Positions 8,836-19,550 of a stretch of DNA of 64,000 nucleotides are shown in pieces. Source of the stretch: Bermanella sp049115935 (GTDB taxonomy: Bacteria; Pseudomonadota; Gammaproteobacteria; Pseudomonadales; Oceanobacteraceae); contig JAGDZK010000093.1 of assembly GCA_049115935.1 (NCBI GenBank), positions 1-64,000 on the forward strand. The letters are read 5' to 3'. Numbering within the stretch: the stretch's first letter is position 1; each line of letters begins with the position of its first letter. The position numbers and the translations under genes are program-made. Under the pieces are notes generated by a model. It saw only the letters and a list, made by a program, of their open reading frames with translations, was not told the origin of the DNA and made no database searches.

Positions 8836-8861
8836 GATGGGTTACGCTGCGCTAACCCATC
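8836..8861. repeat. REP-like palindrome, copy 3
   Basis: Identical to the elements at 5361-5386 and 6460-6485. It starts 12 bp beyond the stop codon of the giant Calx-beta gene on the minus strand, where it could serve as a 3' stabiliser or terminator. Confidence 0.85.
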
Positions 8862-8873
8862 CTACGTTTAGAT

Positions 8874-11800
8874 TCAGTTTTGTTTGTAGACCATCATAAT
8901 GGAATGTGCTTCATCATTGGCGGCACAAGTCAGCTCGCCATTTAAAAAGTTCAACACAAAGTAACCATTACCTGTATCACAATCTGTGGATGTCCAATAA
9001 TTGGCGGAATCATAAGCTAAATCTGTATAAAATTGAGGGCTTCCAGAAACATCTTCTCCAACCTCATTTGTAAATTTAATTCCTAACTCTCTTGCCGTTT
9101 TCAGTTTTTCAGCATCTAGAATTGTCATTAGCTCTTGCACACTTGGTAGCTGCCAGCTTTTGCCTGCATCATCAGCAATATCACAATCGTAGTTATCTCT
9201 TTCACTTAGACCCGCAGCTTCGGTATAGGCACGAATATTTTTATTGCCATTTGATGAGTCCAATACTGTAGCCGACCAAATAAAACCGGTATTGTTGTCT
9301 TGTACACATGCTTTTACTAGGTCAGGGTCTGGCTTGGCCGCTACAGGCTGGCCAGTCTCGTTAACATAGGTGTAAGCAAGTGCTGGGTAGACGTTGTTTT
9401 CGCCTGTGGTTTGTGCGGCGTCTTGTTTTTGGTAGTCAACCGGGCCGACTAACGTGCCATCATCTACTGTCGTGCAATCACCTGCCCAGCGTTTGTCTCG
9501 CCCTTGTAAACACTGTGTGATGCCAGTGTCTAATACGTTAGTAAGCTCATTATTTTGAACGATGACATCCGTTGAGTCGATGCAGCTGTCTGTGCTTGTT
9601 ATATCGCAACGCTCGTCTGTTGTGACTTCTATATTGAACCATTTGTTTGGTTGTATGCTGTTATGAGGCGTAAAGGTAAATAGTGTGGTACCTGTTGTAT
9701 CACATTCAAGAATATCGCCAGTAGAAATTATTTTTTCAAATTCAGCAATTTTGCCTTCTGTATCATCTTTGCACTCAGGTGATGAACCACTTGCTAGGCC
9801 AATATCCGCGCAGGATAAATGTGTGACATCATCAATGACTTGATAAAGATCATCTTCAACTTTTGAAAGTGAGGTGGTTAGTGTGATGTTGCCACCCTCT
9901 ATGGTTTTACCAACTGGCCTACAGACATTTAAGTTGTAATTTGTGGTGTCGGTTGTTGGCTCTGTGGTTTCTAAGTTTACCGTTAAGAAATCACTGTTGG
10001 TGATGGTGAAAGCGGTTGGTGCTGATTGTGCTTGAATATATTTATTGTCAGGTAAAACCAAATTGAAGTGTTCGGTTTTTTCGATGATGTTGTCGTTCTC
10101 AACAATGGTTATTGCATTAGTAAGTCTTGCGTTTTCGCTATCCAAATTAACAGCACTGACTGAAATCGGCAGTTCAACAGTGCCTATAATATAATCACTA
10201 GAGGATGCAGCATCTACCGTAGCAGCTAAGCCTTGCGTAAATGCAAATGTACGGTCATCCGATGATAACCCTTGTGTTTCATAGGCGGCGGTTATTACCG
10301 CTTTCATTTGCGTATTACTACCTGACTCTTCTAGGCTGCCATTACACGGTGTTTCTGTGTCACTGCAGCGATACTCAATTGAGATATAGTCGTTATTGCT
10401 AATGACGTAGCTCAATGAATTACTGGCTGAACCATTAACATTAAATGTGACGTCAACACTATCTGAAAATGTCAGTGTGACCGTTTCATCTTTTTCAACA
10501 ACACTATCATTATTAATTGAAAGTGTTTTTTCCACACTATCTCCGTTAGATTTTTCGCTTCCGATCGTATGAATGTCAAAATCACTTGGCGCAGTAAAAT
10601 CGGAACCAGAAGCAGTGCTGCCTGTAGTAGTATGAGATATATTAATGCTTGGGTAGTTATCAGCAATAATTATCTCAGTATTTTGTTTCGGAATATTCTC
10701 ATTGTTTAACGTATAGGTTACTGTGTTAGAGGTAACACTTTCTAAGCCTGATGTTGCACTTGTAATATTAACGATTACAGCATCGTCGTTTTCAATGGTG
10801 TAGTTAATTTGATTAATACCACCTTCCGTATCTAAACTTCCTAAGTTAAGCGATAAATTTAACTGTATCAATTCGTCTAGCTCTAAAGCATTGTCTGATT
10901 TAATGGTTAAAGAAAGCGATGTATCATCAAGCGTGGCACTACTATCGTATGTATGTATATCAAGATTCGATATTGTGTAGTCATCAGCATCTGCTGCCAT
11001 GACACTTCCTATTTTACCATCCCCACCAGGAACTGTCGGCACGACCCTCAGACTGATACTAGATGCATTTTTGGCAATAGGGTTTGATAAGCCGACAGGG
11101 TACATAAACTCGGTATCGGTATTATTACCTTCTGTGCCAGAGCTAGCATTTTCATTTTTGACGGTAATCTTTGTGGTGTCATTCGCTAAAATGTCTGATG
11201 TATAACGTAACCCACCAAACACATTGATGTATTCATGCGCTTGAGCCTGTGTAATAGCCGTTAGGTTTACATTCACCGTTTCATTTGGCTCCATGAAATT
11301 ATCATTGGATACATTAATCGATAACGTTCTCGGTAAGACGGCCATTGCTTCATTTGCCTGCTTTAACACTACGCTTGTGGTTTGCACTGAGGTTGCACCA
11401 CCACTTTCATCTTCAAAGGTTACTTCATAATCTTTCGGGTCTATTGTGGTGTCGTCACTATCACTTTTAGGGGTTGCTTCGTATTTGGCATCGCCGGAAC
11501 GAGTCATAGCTAAGCTAATTTCACCCGCATCATTGTCAACTACTGGGTTGGTGGCAGTTCCTTGTGCTTCTTTAATGGCCTCAAGCGCTAACGATGTGGT
11601 GGTATTGGCAATTACAATTACATTTTTAGCTTGATTAGTGGCGCTATTGGCTGCAGCTGATGCTGCATTAGCGGCATCTAATGCAGCATCATATTTTGTC
11701 CAAGGTCCAAGCACATTCCCCCCATTATCATTTTTGGCTCTTGTTGCCGCTGAAACTGCTGCAAGTGCTGCATTAGAGGCATCCTGAGCCGCGATAATTG

Positions 11801-14800
11801 ATTGTTTCGCTTCATTTGCAGCGCTTTTAGCCGCCAAAGCTGCGTTTTTAGCGTGACTAGCTACTGCTTTAGATGAATTGTTTTCGGCCAACAGTAAGGC
11901 AAATTCTGCACCTGTAATTGCATCATTGGCACCTGTAATTGCAATCTCCGCTAACATTTTTGCACTTGTTGCATTAGTAAGGGCTGTAGATGCCGCAGAT
12001 TTAGCGTCTTTAACTTCACTTTCGTCATCCCAAACATCTCTATTTCTTTGCTGAATTTTTTCAGCTGCAGTATCAGCTTCAGCATCTTTTGTTTGTGCGT
12101 TTGTAATTAAATTAGCAAGACTCTCTTCAGCCGTATTCGATGAACCCACCGATTCAATAACAGGCTGTATATCAAACGTTGGATCAAACCAGTTAATTTC
12201 AAAATCACATACCGGCTCATTGTTTTCTACAGCTAACGTGCAAGTGTCTTCAGTTTGCGTAATGTAAAGCTTGATCTTGTCATCATTTTTAATCTGGGTA
12301 CTCATGCTTAATATGTTAATTGAGCCACTTGGCACAGGTAACGCAGCATCAATCAGTGTTTTAATAAATTCGCGACCTTCTACGTTGGTATTGGCGGTAC
12401 CACTGTTGTCACCTTTATTGAATTTTATAGCTAGTGTCTCATGGGCTTCGACTCTATTGTCTGTTACAAAATTCAATGGCACTTCTGTTTTAATGATTTC
12501 GCCTGTGTTTGTGTCTATCGCCGATTTTTCGGTATAAATACCAGCGAATTCTAATTCCCCTTGTGCATCCATAACCGGCCCTTGGTGCACCGTTATCATT
12601 TGTGTAGCCGCGACGGCTCCAAATGAGTAATCATTAGATTCAGGGGTTGGATCTGCATAAGTATATTCAGCACAGTTAATCGTCGGGCCAGACACACATA
12701 TAGATGGATCCATGTAAACTTCGATTGTTGGTACATTGGCTGCGATGCTTTTATCAATTGAGTAACTAAAGGGCGTTACAAGATCAGTTACTGAATCATT
12801 TCCCTCATCTGCTTCATTGATTCCATACAGGGCTACGGTTACGAAATCGTCATTCGGTATAGTTACATTTACTGCAACGTTATCATTACCTACAGCCGCT
12901 AATTGGCTTGTGTATGTATCTGAGATACTTAATGTGGCACTGATGGTTTCATCTATCTCTACCAGTTCATCACCGATTATTTCAACTGTCAGCGTTATTC
13001 CACCTGCCGGTACATCCGCATTTAAATTATCAAATTCTATTGTTGTGCCATCATTTTTTATGGTGATTAAGTTACTGCTTTCAGTGATTTTGTAATCTAC
13101 ATTCCAGGTCGCAGTGGTTTGTTTATTGCTTATCGGCTCAAAATCAAATGTGAGTTTTTCTACATCCGCGAGGATTGTATCGCCCCAGTTAAGGGCGTAG
13201 GACAATTTAGTATTATTACTATCGTTGGTATCTTTTTCAGTTACTTCTTGGTTTGTAGCGGTCGTCAACCAAAATTTAACACTGTCATCATCTATGATGG
13301 TTTCACTTGCTGCACCTTCATTACCAGCTGCTATGGTATATAACGAGCCTGGATTAGGTTCAAGTTTCAAATCTAATGTTTCTCTAGGTTCTGCATCGCT
13401 ATCATCTAAATATTTAAATGTGACATTAGAGGTAAAGTTATCCGTTTTTAACTGAGTGTTTTTTTCTGTGGCGCTGTTTTTAGTATGCACAGGTAAATAC
13501 AGTTTTTTATTACCGTCGGGTACCATAAACCCAGAATTTATAAAAGCGGCCACATCGAATCCAGATTTTTCTGTGTCAATTTTTTTGTATGTCAAAGTAT
13601 TGGTACTAGCTGAAAGATCAAGTGCGACTTCAATCGTTTCGACTTCTTTAGCAATTGAGTTTGTAATAGCTAGATCGTATTGACTGCTTTTATCATTACA
13701 ATCAAATTCATTAAAAGTTGTTGTGGCTGTTATGAATTGACAGCTAGAAGTAGCCGCATTTCTGGAAATTGAAATTTCTGTTTTATCTTCACTATTAATG
13801 GTAATTTCTTGATTTATCGGCAGTGTATCAATATAGCCTGAGCCATCACCTGCAGTATAAGCTAAGTTTATGAGCTCTGGCACTTCGACCCAGTCATCAT
13901 TTAATAGTGTTACCTCAATATCTTGACCAGTCCATGCATATGATGTGTTGTATCTATGCACGACATAATCACCCTTACCGGTAGAAAAGATATAGTCATG
14001 TTCACTGCTTTTAATGGAATCATCATCCGCCTCAAATGCACAGTGATTTGTATTATTGGTATCTACAGAACAAGTATTAGCGACATTCAAGCTGATGGTT
14101 GGGCCGTTAGTAGCAACAGTCCCGCCTACCTTAAGCGTACCTGTTTTAACCGTAGCGCAAGTAGGATTTGTATTGGTATCACATGATTCATTTAATGCAC
14201 TCTCAGGGTTTTCTAGGGTCACTGTGAGCCTATCTTCGCTATTCACTATTAATGACCAGCCTAAGGAAAATACATCAGCACTTTCAGTGGCACTTGTATT
14301 AGTATTAATACTTTCACCTGATACGTCATTTGTATGCACGATTGATCTTATATATGCAGACTCAGATGACTCAAGGGATAAGTTTACTTTTTCTGGCAAC
14401 TCAACATCGTTATCACTTTTTAAGGTCAAGTAGTCTATTGTTGCGCTCTTAGGTAAGCCATTAGCTAGCGTTAGAACTGAACTACCCAATGTATAATCAC
14501 CTGTATCCATGCATTCGAGTGAAGAATTACCACTACAAGTTCCCACAGAAAATGTCAAAGTTGGCAAATTCACAGCAGGCAGTTCTAGTTGATTATTCCA
14601 CGTCACACTGTAAGGCTTTATTGAAGCGCTTGGCTCTTGTAGGGTGTTGTTACCAATGATTTCAATATCTATATAGTCATTATTTAAAATGGTTTCATTA
14701 ATTTTATTATTGATTGAATCGATAAAATAAAGCGTATTGGTGGTTACCTTTTCTAATGAATAGTGAAGCGTTTCATCAACCTCAACCAAGCTATCCGGTT

Positions 14801-17800
14801 GATATATGGCTCGTAACGGGGAGATAACACCAGTATTTGTGATCGTGCCTTGAGTGTGTATTCGTATCTCATTGCTTTCGTATGTCTCAGTGCCAGCCAA
14901 TGATAAAGTTGCATCATAAACCGTACTGCTCGCATCTTGCTTAAATACAAATTTTTCGGAGGTCGAGTTGCCTCTTAATAGCTGAACATCAAGATGCTCT
15001 ACTTCTTTTGCAATTGGGTGTGTCGTGCTTAAATCATATTCACTTATACATGAGACAGTATTATTAGATGAATCTTCAGTAAAATTCGTTGTACCGGCAG
15101 CAAACTTACAGGTAGAAGCAGCGGTATCTCGTATTAAGTTAATATCAGCTTTATCTTCGCTTAATAATGTTATGTCTTGAGTGTAGGACCAATCCTGGCC
15201 ACTCACTTTGGCAATATAATTATTTGAATTTGCCGTCGGGGTGAGATTAAGGTTTATATTCTCTGTGACTTCTACCCAATCATCATCCGATACTTGAATC
15301 TGAATATTCTTGCTAGCTGCTGAAAAAGCCTCCTTATAAGTATGGAGGACTAATTGATTGTTGCTATGGTTAAACACATAGTCTTTTTCACTGCCGTTTG
15401 CATTGGGATCGGTACTCGATAAGGCACAATTATTTGAATTATTACCACCGCCACTGATGACACAGTTATTAGCAATATCTAAAATAATGGTCGGCCCGTT
15501 ATTCGCAACTTGGACATCACCTGTTAAGCCAATAGTCGCGACTGTTTTGGTTGCTGTGCAAGCTTCATCATTAATATCACATCTTTCGTGAAATTCAGTT
15601 GAGTCAGATACTGCAGCTAAGCTTAATTTTTCTTGACTTAAAACCTTAAGAGACCAATCCAGATTAGTGACAATGTCTGATACAGGGTCAATAACACCTA
15701 TAAAGTCATCACCTGTTTTTAATGTATCGTTATCATGAGTAATAGAGGCGATAAGTGAAGAGTTATTCAATATGGTAAAGTTAATCAACTCAGGAAGCTC
15801 AACCAAATTATCAGCAGGCAGTAATTGAAAATAGTCCATGCTTATTTCTTTACTAACACTTTTTAATAATATTGAAGACTCTGTTAAATCTACACCGTTA
15901 ATGTCTTTTTGTAATACGTAATCTGAGTCAGTACTTAAACACTCTATAGTGCTACTACCAAAACAGGTTGCTTGTATTCTATAAGTTAAAACAGGTAAAT
16001 CAGCATCGCTTTCAATGTCGATATCTTCAAGCCAAGTCAAGGTGAAAGGTGCCACTTGAGAGGCTGGTTCATTTATTTCACGGCCACCTTTTACCACCAC
16101 ATTGATAAAGTCTGCATTATTTACTTCTTGTTCAATTAGCGCCTTATTTGTTTCTGTCGAAATTGCATATAAGTCACTGGTGGTGTCTTTAATAAGATCA
16201 AGCATTAATTTCTCATCAAGCTCAACGACGTTATCCGCTCTAAATTCTACTTTTATAATGGGTAATAAATCCGCTTTATTATCTATTAAATTGACAACTA
16301 TTTTACCGCTATTAGGATAGACCTCAGCATAAGTGCCACCACCATATTTAATGAAAACTGTCGCATCATAAAAATCTTCATCATTAGATGATTGTTTGAG
16401 TTTTAATGTATTTGCATTACTAAGTTCTAATGCCACATCTAGATCAGTTAAAACGCCATCTATATTGGTTGCACTGTATTTAACTTCGAATTCTTTTGTG
16501 CAATCTTGTTCACTGCCATCATCAGGACAGGTATCTAATTTTTCATCCAAATATACTAAAAGCCTATCTTCACTGGTGATATTAATAGACACATCTGTAT
16601 CTGATATCTCCCGAATATATTCACCACCTGCGCTTTGGGCCACACTAAAATTTAGTGTTTCTATTTCTTCAACAATATCATCACCAATTATACTGATAGG
16701 TAAATCAGTCGATGGGCTCGGCAGTAGTATGGCGGTTTCATCACCTTTATGAATAACTATCTCTTTTGCTTCAACCGGATTTGCGTCATGTAGCCCAAGT
16801 GTCGTATCACTGTCTTCTACACAGTTTTGTAAACCTGTACAGGCTGTAGGGGTTGCTTTGATGGCTATTTTACCGACGTTTGGTGCTATTTTTTTATCCC
16901 ATGAATAAGTACCGACTGAAATATTTAACGCACCTTTGGCAGGCTCTGTTACATCAGTCGTAACAATTCCTATATTCAGTTTGTCATCATTTGCAATCAC
17001 GCCCGTTGCGTATTCTCCATTTTCTATAACAACACCGGTTGAATCCAAATATTGCACTTCAATTAATGTTTCTAGATCAGCGCTCAGGGTGCCAATTTTT
17101 AGTTCGCATGCTTCATTCGGCTCGACGGTTATATCGCCTTTTATATAAATAGGGAATGTAGGTTCTAGACTGTCGGGTGTAAAGCTTACGGTTGTAGCGG
17201 CATCTACTGGTGGGTTTAAATCATCCGCATTACAGTTTAACCCTTGCCCCATTAGAATAGGCGTAAGGATCGCGTTGACTTTTTTATTGGCGTTAAATTG
17301 GAAGTTTTGCGTTTTTGTTGCGGCATCGGTCTCGGCGGTTTGCCAACTTTGTACGGTAACCAAGGCTTTATCGGTATCTTTTATTATAAAGTTTTGGCTT
17401 AAAGCGACTTCTGCTTGTATGTCATCTGGCGCTAGTGCGGGTACAACTGTCAGCTGAAAGACCTCTTGGCATTCGATAGCCGCATCATTTTTTACTCTTA
17501 TGGTTAAATCATAGCTGGTGGCGCCTTCTTCTAGCAGGATTTCGCCACCGGATGGAATTTGAGTGCCTTTGTTATCAAAGATGCTCACATCTGAATCATC
17601 ACCAGTGAGTGTGGCTAGGTTATATTCTTGTGTATGCCCTGGCGATAAGCAGGTTAATTCGGGTAAGGCTTCGCCTTTGCCGATACCTGTATTTTGCAAA
17701 GTGACTTTGTATCTTATATCACTTAATAAAGGCTCAGCTGCTACTCCTTGTGAGAGGGTGTATTGATATTCCATAAAGCCATCTTCATTGGCTTTAGATT

Positions 17801-19550
17801 CTGCATTGGGTTGTTCGAGTAATTCAATATAACTGAATCCATTATCAACAATTGAATCTTGATTTACCCCTGCTTGTTTGGTGGTCGCTTCTAATTTTGG
17901 ATAATCTGAATCAATTATTTTGATAATCAGCGGTGATATATCTGTTTCTTTAAAGGTTAAGGTGATGTATTTGTCACCATCATAGGTGCCATCTGATTCT
18001 AGGTTAATACCTAAGGTGACATCTTGGGGGGCTTCTCTGTCTGTTGAGAATATTAATGTTTTATTCTCATCTGCATAGCTGTATTCGCCATTATCGGCTG
18101 GGCGCTCTTTAAAGTACTTATTTAATTCGTATTCAGGTGAATATTTAATATCTAGCGGGCTATTAAGTCTGAAGGTTAATGTATTTTCTTCGATAACTTT
18201 AGCTGTTCCTTGCGTCGCCGCTCTTGGCTCTGTTAGTTCATATACAGATTGATTACTGGTAAATGTTTTTAAATCGACAAATTCATCGCCTATTTTTATT
18301 TGTAGGTTTTCTGAGTCATCGTTAATGATTTTTGCTTGAAAATTACTAAACAGCACGTTTTGGTCATTGCCTATGTTCATTATGAAGATTTCACTTAGTT
18401 CGCGGGTGATGTCTTCTTTTACATAAATGGACACAACAAAGCTGGCTTCGTCTTGTTTGAGTATATAATTAAGTGATGTTTGACATTCTAATGCATTGTC
18501 CAATGACAAATCATTAAAGCAGAGGTCATGGCTGTCTGTCAGGTTGACGTAATTTTGTTTTTCGTAGGTCACGCCGTATTGCGTTTGGGCTTCAGTAAAA
18601 GGCAGCAATGTGAAGACTAGATTTTGTTCTTGCAGGATGTTTTGTGGTTTTGATACAGTGATTTCGTAATCGATTTTTTTCCAAGTCAACTCGAACGGGT
18701 TGATTGAGCTGCCTTCTGTTATGTCTGTTTGTTGCTCACCATCTTTTACCGAGAGTTGAAAGCCATTTATTTCTGGGGTTTCATCGGTTCGGATAATGCC
18801 ACTTGCGTATAATTCGGCCAGTTTGGGCTGGTCTTCACGCAGTACTTTGAGTACGACGGTTTCATCATTTTCAATGAGGTTGTCGGCATACACGCTGACT
18901 TCGAGCTGCTTTTCTAGCTCCCCACTTTTAAAGACCAATTCTTGGCTAACTGGCAAAAAATCAATTTCTGGTGTGGCAAGGTTTGCAAATGCGCTTGGCA
19001 CAGAGCCTGATTCGCCAATACTGCTAACGGTTATACTGTAGTCATCCACCACAGCTGCAGATAAAGCGAAAGTAAATACCAACTTAGGAGTACCAGTATC
19101 CCCTTCGATCACTTGAGGCGATGTAACTGAGAGACCTGGATAGTCGTCATTGATAATGCTACCTATGATGGTGCCGACTGACTCCCCTTGAGCATTTTTA
19201 AAATTAATACCCAGTGATTCATCACCTTCAATCTGGGTATCGCCGTACACAATCACATCGAATGCGTATTCTTTATCTTTTTCAGCTTGAAAGGTATCCG
19301 CTAGTAACTCGTAATCGCTTTTTTCAGCAGCGGTGATATTGAAGGTACTATAGGTAAGTGGACCATCCACCGGGCTAATAAAATAAAGAGTCAGTACAGA
19401 GGTACCTTCATTGCCTTCTATTATGGAATGGCCAATTGGGGTTTCTAGCCCACGAGAGCTGCCTGAGCCACCGCCACTATCACTACAAGCAATAAGGAAA
19501 AATGATATTAGAACTAACGCATTCCATTTAAATAGCCTTGCAATCGCCAT
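8874..19550 (-). CDS. Giant Calx-beta repeat lipoprotein with DUF1566 C-terminus (3558 aa)
   Basis: The start at 19550 follows GGAAG at 6 bp. The signal peptide has lipobox LIAC (Cys22) followed by a Ser/Gly-rich tether. Most of the protein consists of degenerate Calx-beta units of about 100-130 residues, recognisable by the recurring D(N/D)xVExxExxxL signature (for example DDWVEVTENINLNL and NDNIIEKTEHFNLVL). These are typical of calcium-binding extracellular adhesins. A block of about 460 residues near 1350-1480 recurs near 1815-1935, an internal duplication. At about residues 2450-2670 the pattern breaks into an Ala-rich, heptad-like helical segment. The last 170 residues form a DUF1566 domain (WQLPSVQELMTILD) with several Cys. 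It is transcribed divergently from tssA. A surface-displayed adhesin or matrix protein is likely. Confidence 0.9.
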   Translation of the reverse strand: MAIARLFKWNALVLISFFLIACSDSGGGSGSSRGLETPIGHSIIEGNEGTSVLTLYFISPVDGPLTYSTFNITAAEKSDYELLADTFQAEKDKEYAFDVIVYGDTQIEGDESLGINFKNAQGESVGTIIGSIINDDYPGLSVTSPQVIEGDTGTPKLVFTFALSAAVVDDYSITVSSIGESGSVPSAFANLATPEIDFLPVSQELVFKSGELEKQLEVSVYADNLIENDETVVLKVLREDQPKLAELYASGIIRTDETPEINGFQLSVKDGEQQTDITEGSSINPFELTWKKIDYEITVSKPQNILQEQNLVFTLLPFTEAQTQYGVTYEKQNYVNLTDSHDLCFNDLSLDNALECQTSLNYILKQDEASFVVSIYVKEDITRELSEIFIMNIGNDQNVLFSNFQAKIINDDSENLQIKIGDEFVDLKTFTSNQSVYELTEPRAATQGTAKVIEENTLTFRLNSPLDIKYSPEYELNKYFKERPADNGEYSYADENKTLIFSTDREAPQDVTLGINLESDGTYDGDKYITLTFKETDISPLIIKIIDSDYPKLEATTKQAGVNQDSIVDNGFSYIELLEQPNAESKANEDGFMEYQYTLSQGVAAEPLLSDIRYKVTLQNTGIGKGEALPELTCLSPGHTQEYNLATLTGDDSDVSIFDNKGTQIPSGGEILLEEGATSYDLTIRVKNDAAIECQEVFQLTVVPALAPDDIQAEVALSQNFIIKDTDKALVTVQSWQTAETDAATKTQNFQFNANKKVNAILTPILMGQGLNCNADDLNPPVDAATTVSFTPDSLEPTFPIYIKGDITVEPNEACELKIGTLSADLETLIEVQYLDSTGVVIENGEYATGVIANDDKLNIGIVTTDVTEPAKGALNISVGTYSWDKKIAPNVGKIAIKATPTACTGLQNCVEDSDTTLGLHDANPVEAKEIVIHKGDETAILLPSPSTDLPISIIGDDIVEEIETLNFSVAQSAGGEYIREISDTDVSINITSEDRLLVYLDEKLDTCPDDGSEQDCTKEFEVKYSATNIDGVLTDLDVALELSNANTLKLKQSSNDEDFYDATVFIKYGGGTYAEVYPNSGKIVVNLIDNKADLLPIIKVEFRADNVVELDEKLMLDLIKDTTSDLYAISTETNKALIEQEVNNADFINVVVKGGREINEPASQVAPFTLTWLEDIDIESDADLPVLTYRIQATCFGSSTIECLSTDSDYVLQKDINGVDLTESSILLKSVSKEISMDYFQLLPADNLVELPELINFTILNNSSLIASITHDNDTLKTGDDFIGVIDPVSDIVTNLDWSLKVLSQEKLSLAAVSDSTEFHERCDINDEACTATKTVATIGLTGDVQVANNGPTIILDIANNCVISGGGNNSNNCALSSTDPNANGSEKDYVFNHSNNQLVLHTYKEAFSAASKNIQIQVSDDDWVEVTENINLNLTPTANSNNYIAKVSGQDWSYTQDITLLSEDKADINLIRDTAASTCKFAAGTTNFTEDSSNNTVSCISEYDLSTTHPIAKEVEHLDVQLLRGNSTSEKFVFKQDASSTVYDATLSLAGTETYESNEIRIHTQGTITNTGVISPLRAIYQPDSLVEVDETLHYSLEKVTTNTLYFIDSINNKINETILNNDYIDIEIIGNNTLQEPSASIKPYSVTWNNQLELPAVNLPTLTFSVGTCSGNSSLECMDTGDYTLGSSVLTLANGLPKSATIDYLTLKSDNDVELPEKVNLSLESSESAYIRSIVHTNDVSGESINTNTSATESADVFSLGWSLIVNSEDRLTVTLENPESALNESCDTNTNPTCATVKTGTLKVGGTVATNGPTISLNVANTCSVDTNNTNHCAFEADDDSIKSSEHDYIFSTGKGDYVVHRYNTSYAWTGQDIEVTLLNDDWVEVPELINLAYTAGDGSGYIDTLPINQEITINSEDKTEISISRNAATSSCQFITATTTFNEFDCNDKSSQYDLAITNSIAKEVETIEVALDLSASTNTLTYKKIDTEKSGFDVAAFINSGFMVPDGNKKLYLPVHTKNSATEKNTQLKTDNFTSNVTFKYLDDSDAEPRETLDLKLEPNPGSLYTIAAGNEGAASETIIDDDSVKFWLTTATNQEVTEKDTNDSNNTKLSYALNWGDTILADVEKLTFDFEPISNKQTTATWNVDYKITESSNLITIKNDGTTIEFDNLNADVPAGGITLTVEIIGDELVEIDETISATLSISDTYTSQLAAVGNDNVAVNVTIPNDDFVTVALYGINEADEGNDSVTDLVTPFSYSIDKSIAANVPTIEVYMDPSICVSGPTINCAEYTYADPTPESNDYSFGAVAATQMITVHQGPVMDAQGELEFAGIYTEKSAIDTNTGEIIKTEVPLNFVTDNRVEAHETLAIKFNKGDNSGTANTNVEGREFIKTLIDAALPVPSGSINILSMSTQIKNDDKIKLYITQTEDTCTLAVENNEPVCDFEINWFDPTFDIQPVIESVGSSNTAEESLANLITNAQTKDAEADTAAEKIQQRNRDVWDDESEVKDAKSAASTALTNATSAKMLAEIAITGANDAITGAEFALLLAENNSSKAVASHAKNAALAAKSAANEAKQSIIAAQDASNAALAAVSAATRAKNDNGGNVLGPWTKYDAALDAANAASAAANSATNQAKNVIVIANTTTSLALEAIKEAQGTATNPVVDNDAGEISLAMTRSGDAKYEATPKSDSDDTTIDPKDYEVTFEDESGGATSVQTTSVVLKQANEAMAVLPRTLSINVSNDNFMEPNETVNVNLTAITQAQAHEYINVFGGLRYTSDILANDTTKITVKNENASSGTEGNNTDTEFMYPVGLSNPIAKNASSISLRVVPTVPGGDGKIGSVMAADADDYTISNLDIHTYDSSATLDDTSLSLTIKSDNALELDELIQLNLSLNLGSLDTEGGINQINYTIENDDAVIVNITSATSGLESVTSNTVTYTLNNENIPKQNTEIIIADNYPSINISHTTTGSTASGSDFTAPSDFDIHTIGSEKSNGDSVEKTLSINNDSVVEKDETVTLTFSDSVDVTFNVNGSASNSLSYVISNNDYISIEYRCSDTETPCNGSLEESGSNTQMKAVITAAYETQGLSSDDRTFAFTQGLAATVDAASSSDYIIGTVELPISVSAVNLDSENARLTNAITIVENDNIIEKTEHFNLVLPDNKYIQAQSAPTAFTITNSDFLTVNLETTEPTTDTTNYNLNVCRPVGKTIEGGNITLTTSLSKVEDDLYQVIDDVTHLSCADIGLASGSSPECKDDTEGKIAEFEKIISTGDILECDTTGTTLFTFTPHNSIQPNKWFNIEVTTDERCDITSTDSCIDSTDVIVQNNELTNVLDTGITQCLQGRDKRWAGDCTTVDDGTLVGPVDYQKQDAAQTTGENNVYPALAYTYVNETGQPVAAKPDPDLVKACVQDNNTGFIWSATVLDSSNGNKNIRAYTEAAGLSERDNYDCDIADDAGKSWQLPSVQELMTILDAEKLKTARELGIKFTNEVGEDVSGSPQFYTDLAYDSANYWTSTDCDTGNGYFVLNFLNGELTCAANDEAHSIMMVYKQN

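Noticed and set aside
8234..8899. 221-codon plus-strand frame opposite the thrombospondin-3 repeats
   Set aside because: Low-complexity Ser/Leu/Pro composition created by the repeated Asp/Gly codons of the real minus-strand gene.
11545..12200. Frameshift as explanation for the Ala-rich region of the giant protein
   Set aside because: The reading frame is open on both sides and the segment has a regular helical pattern, not random composition.
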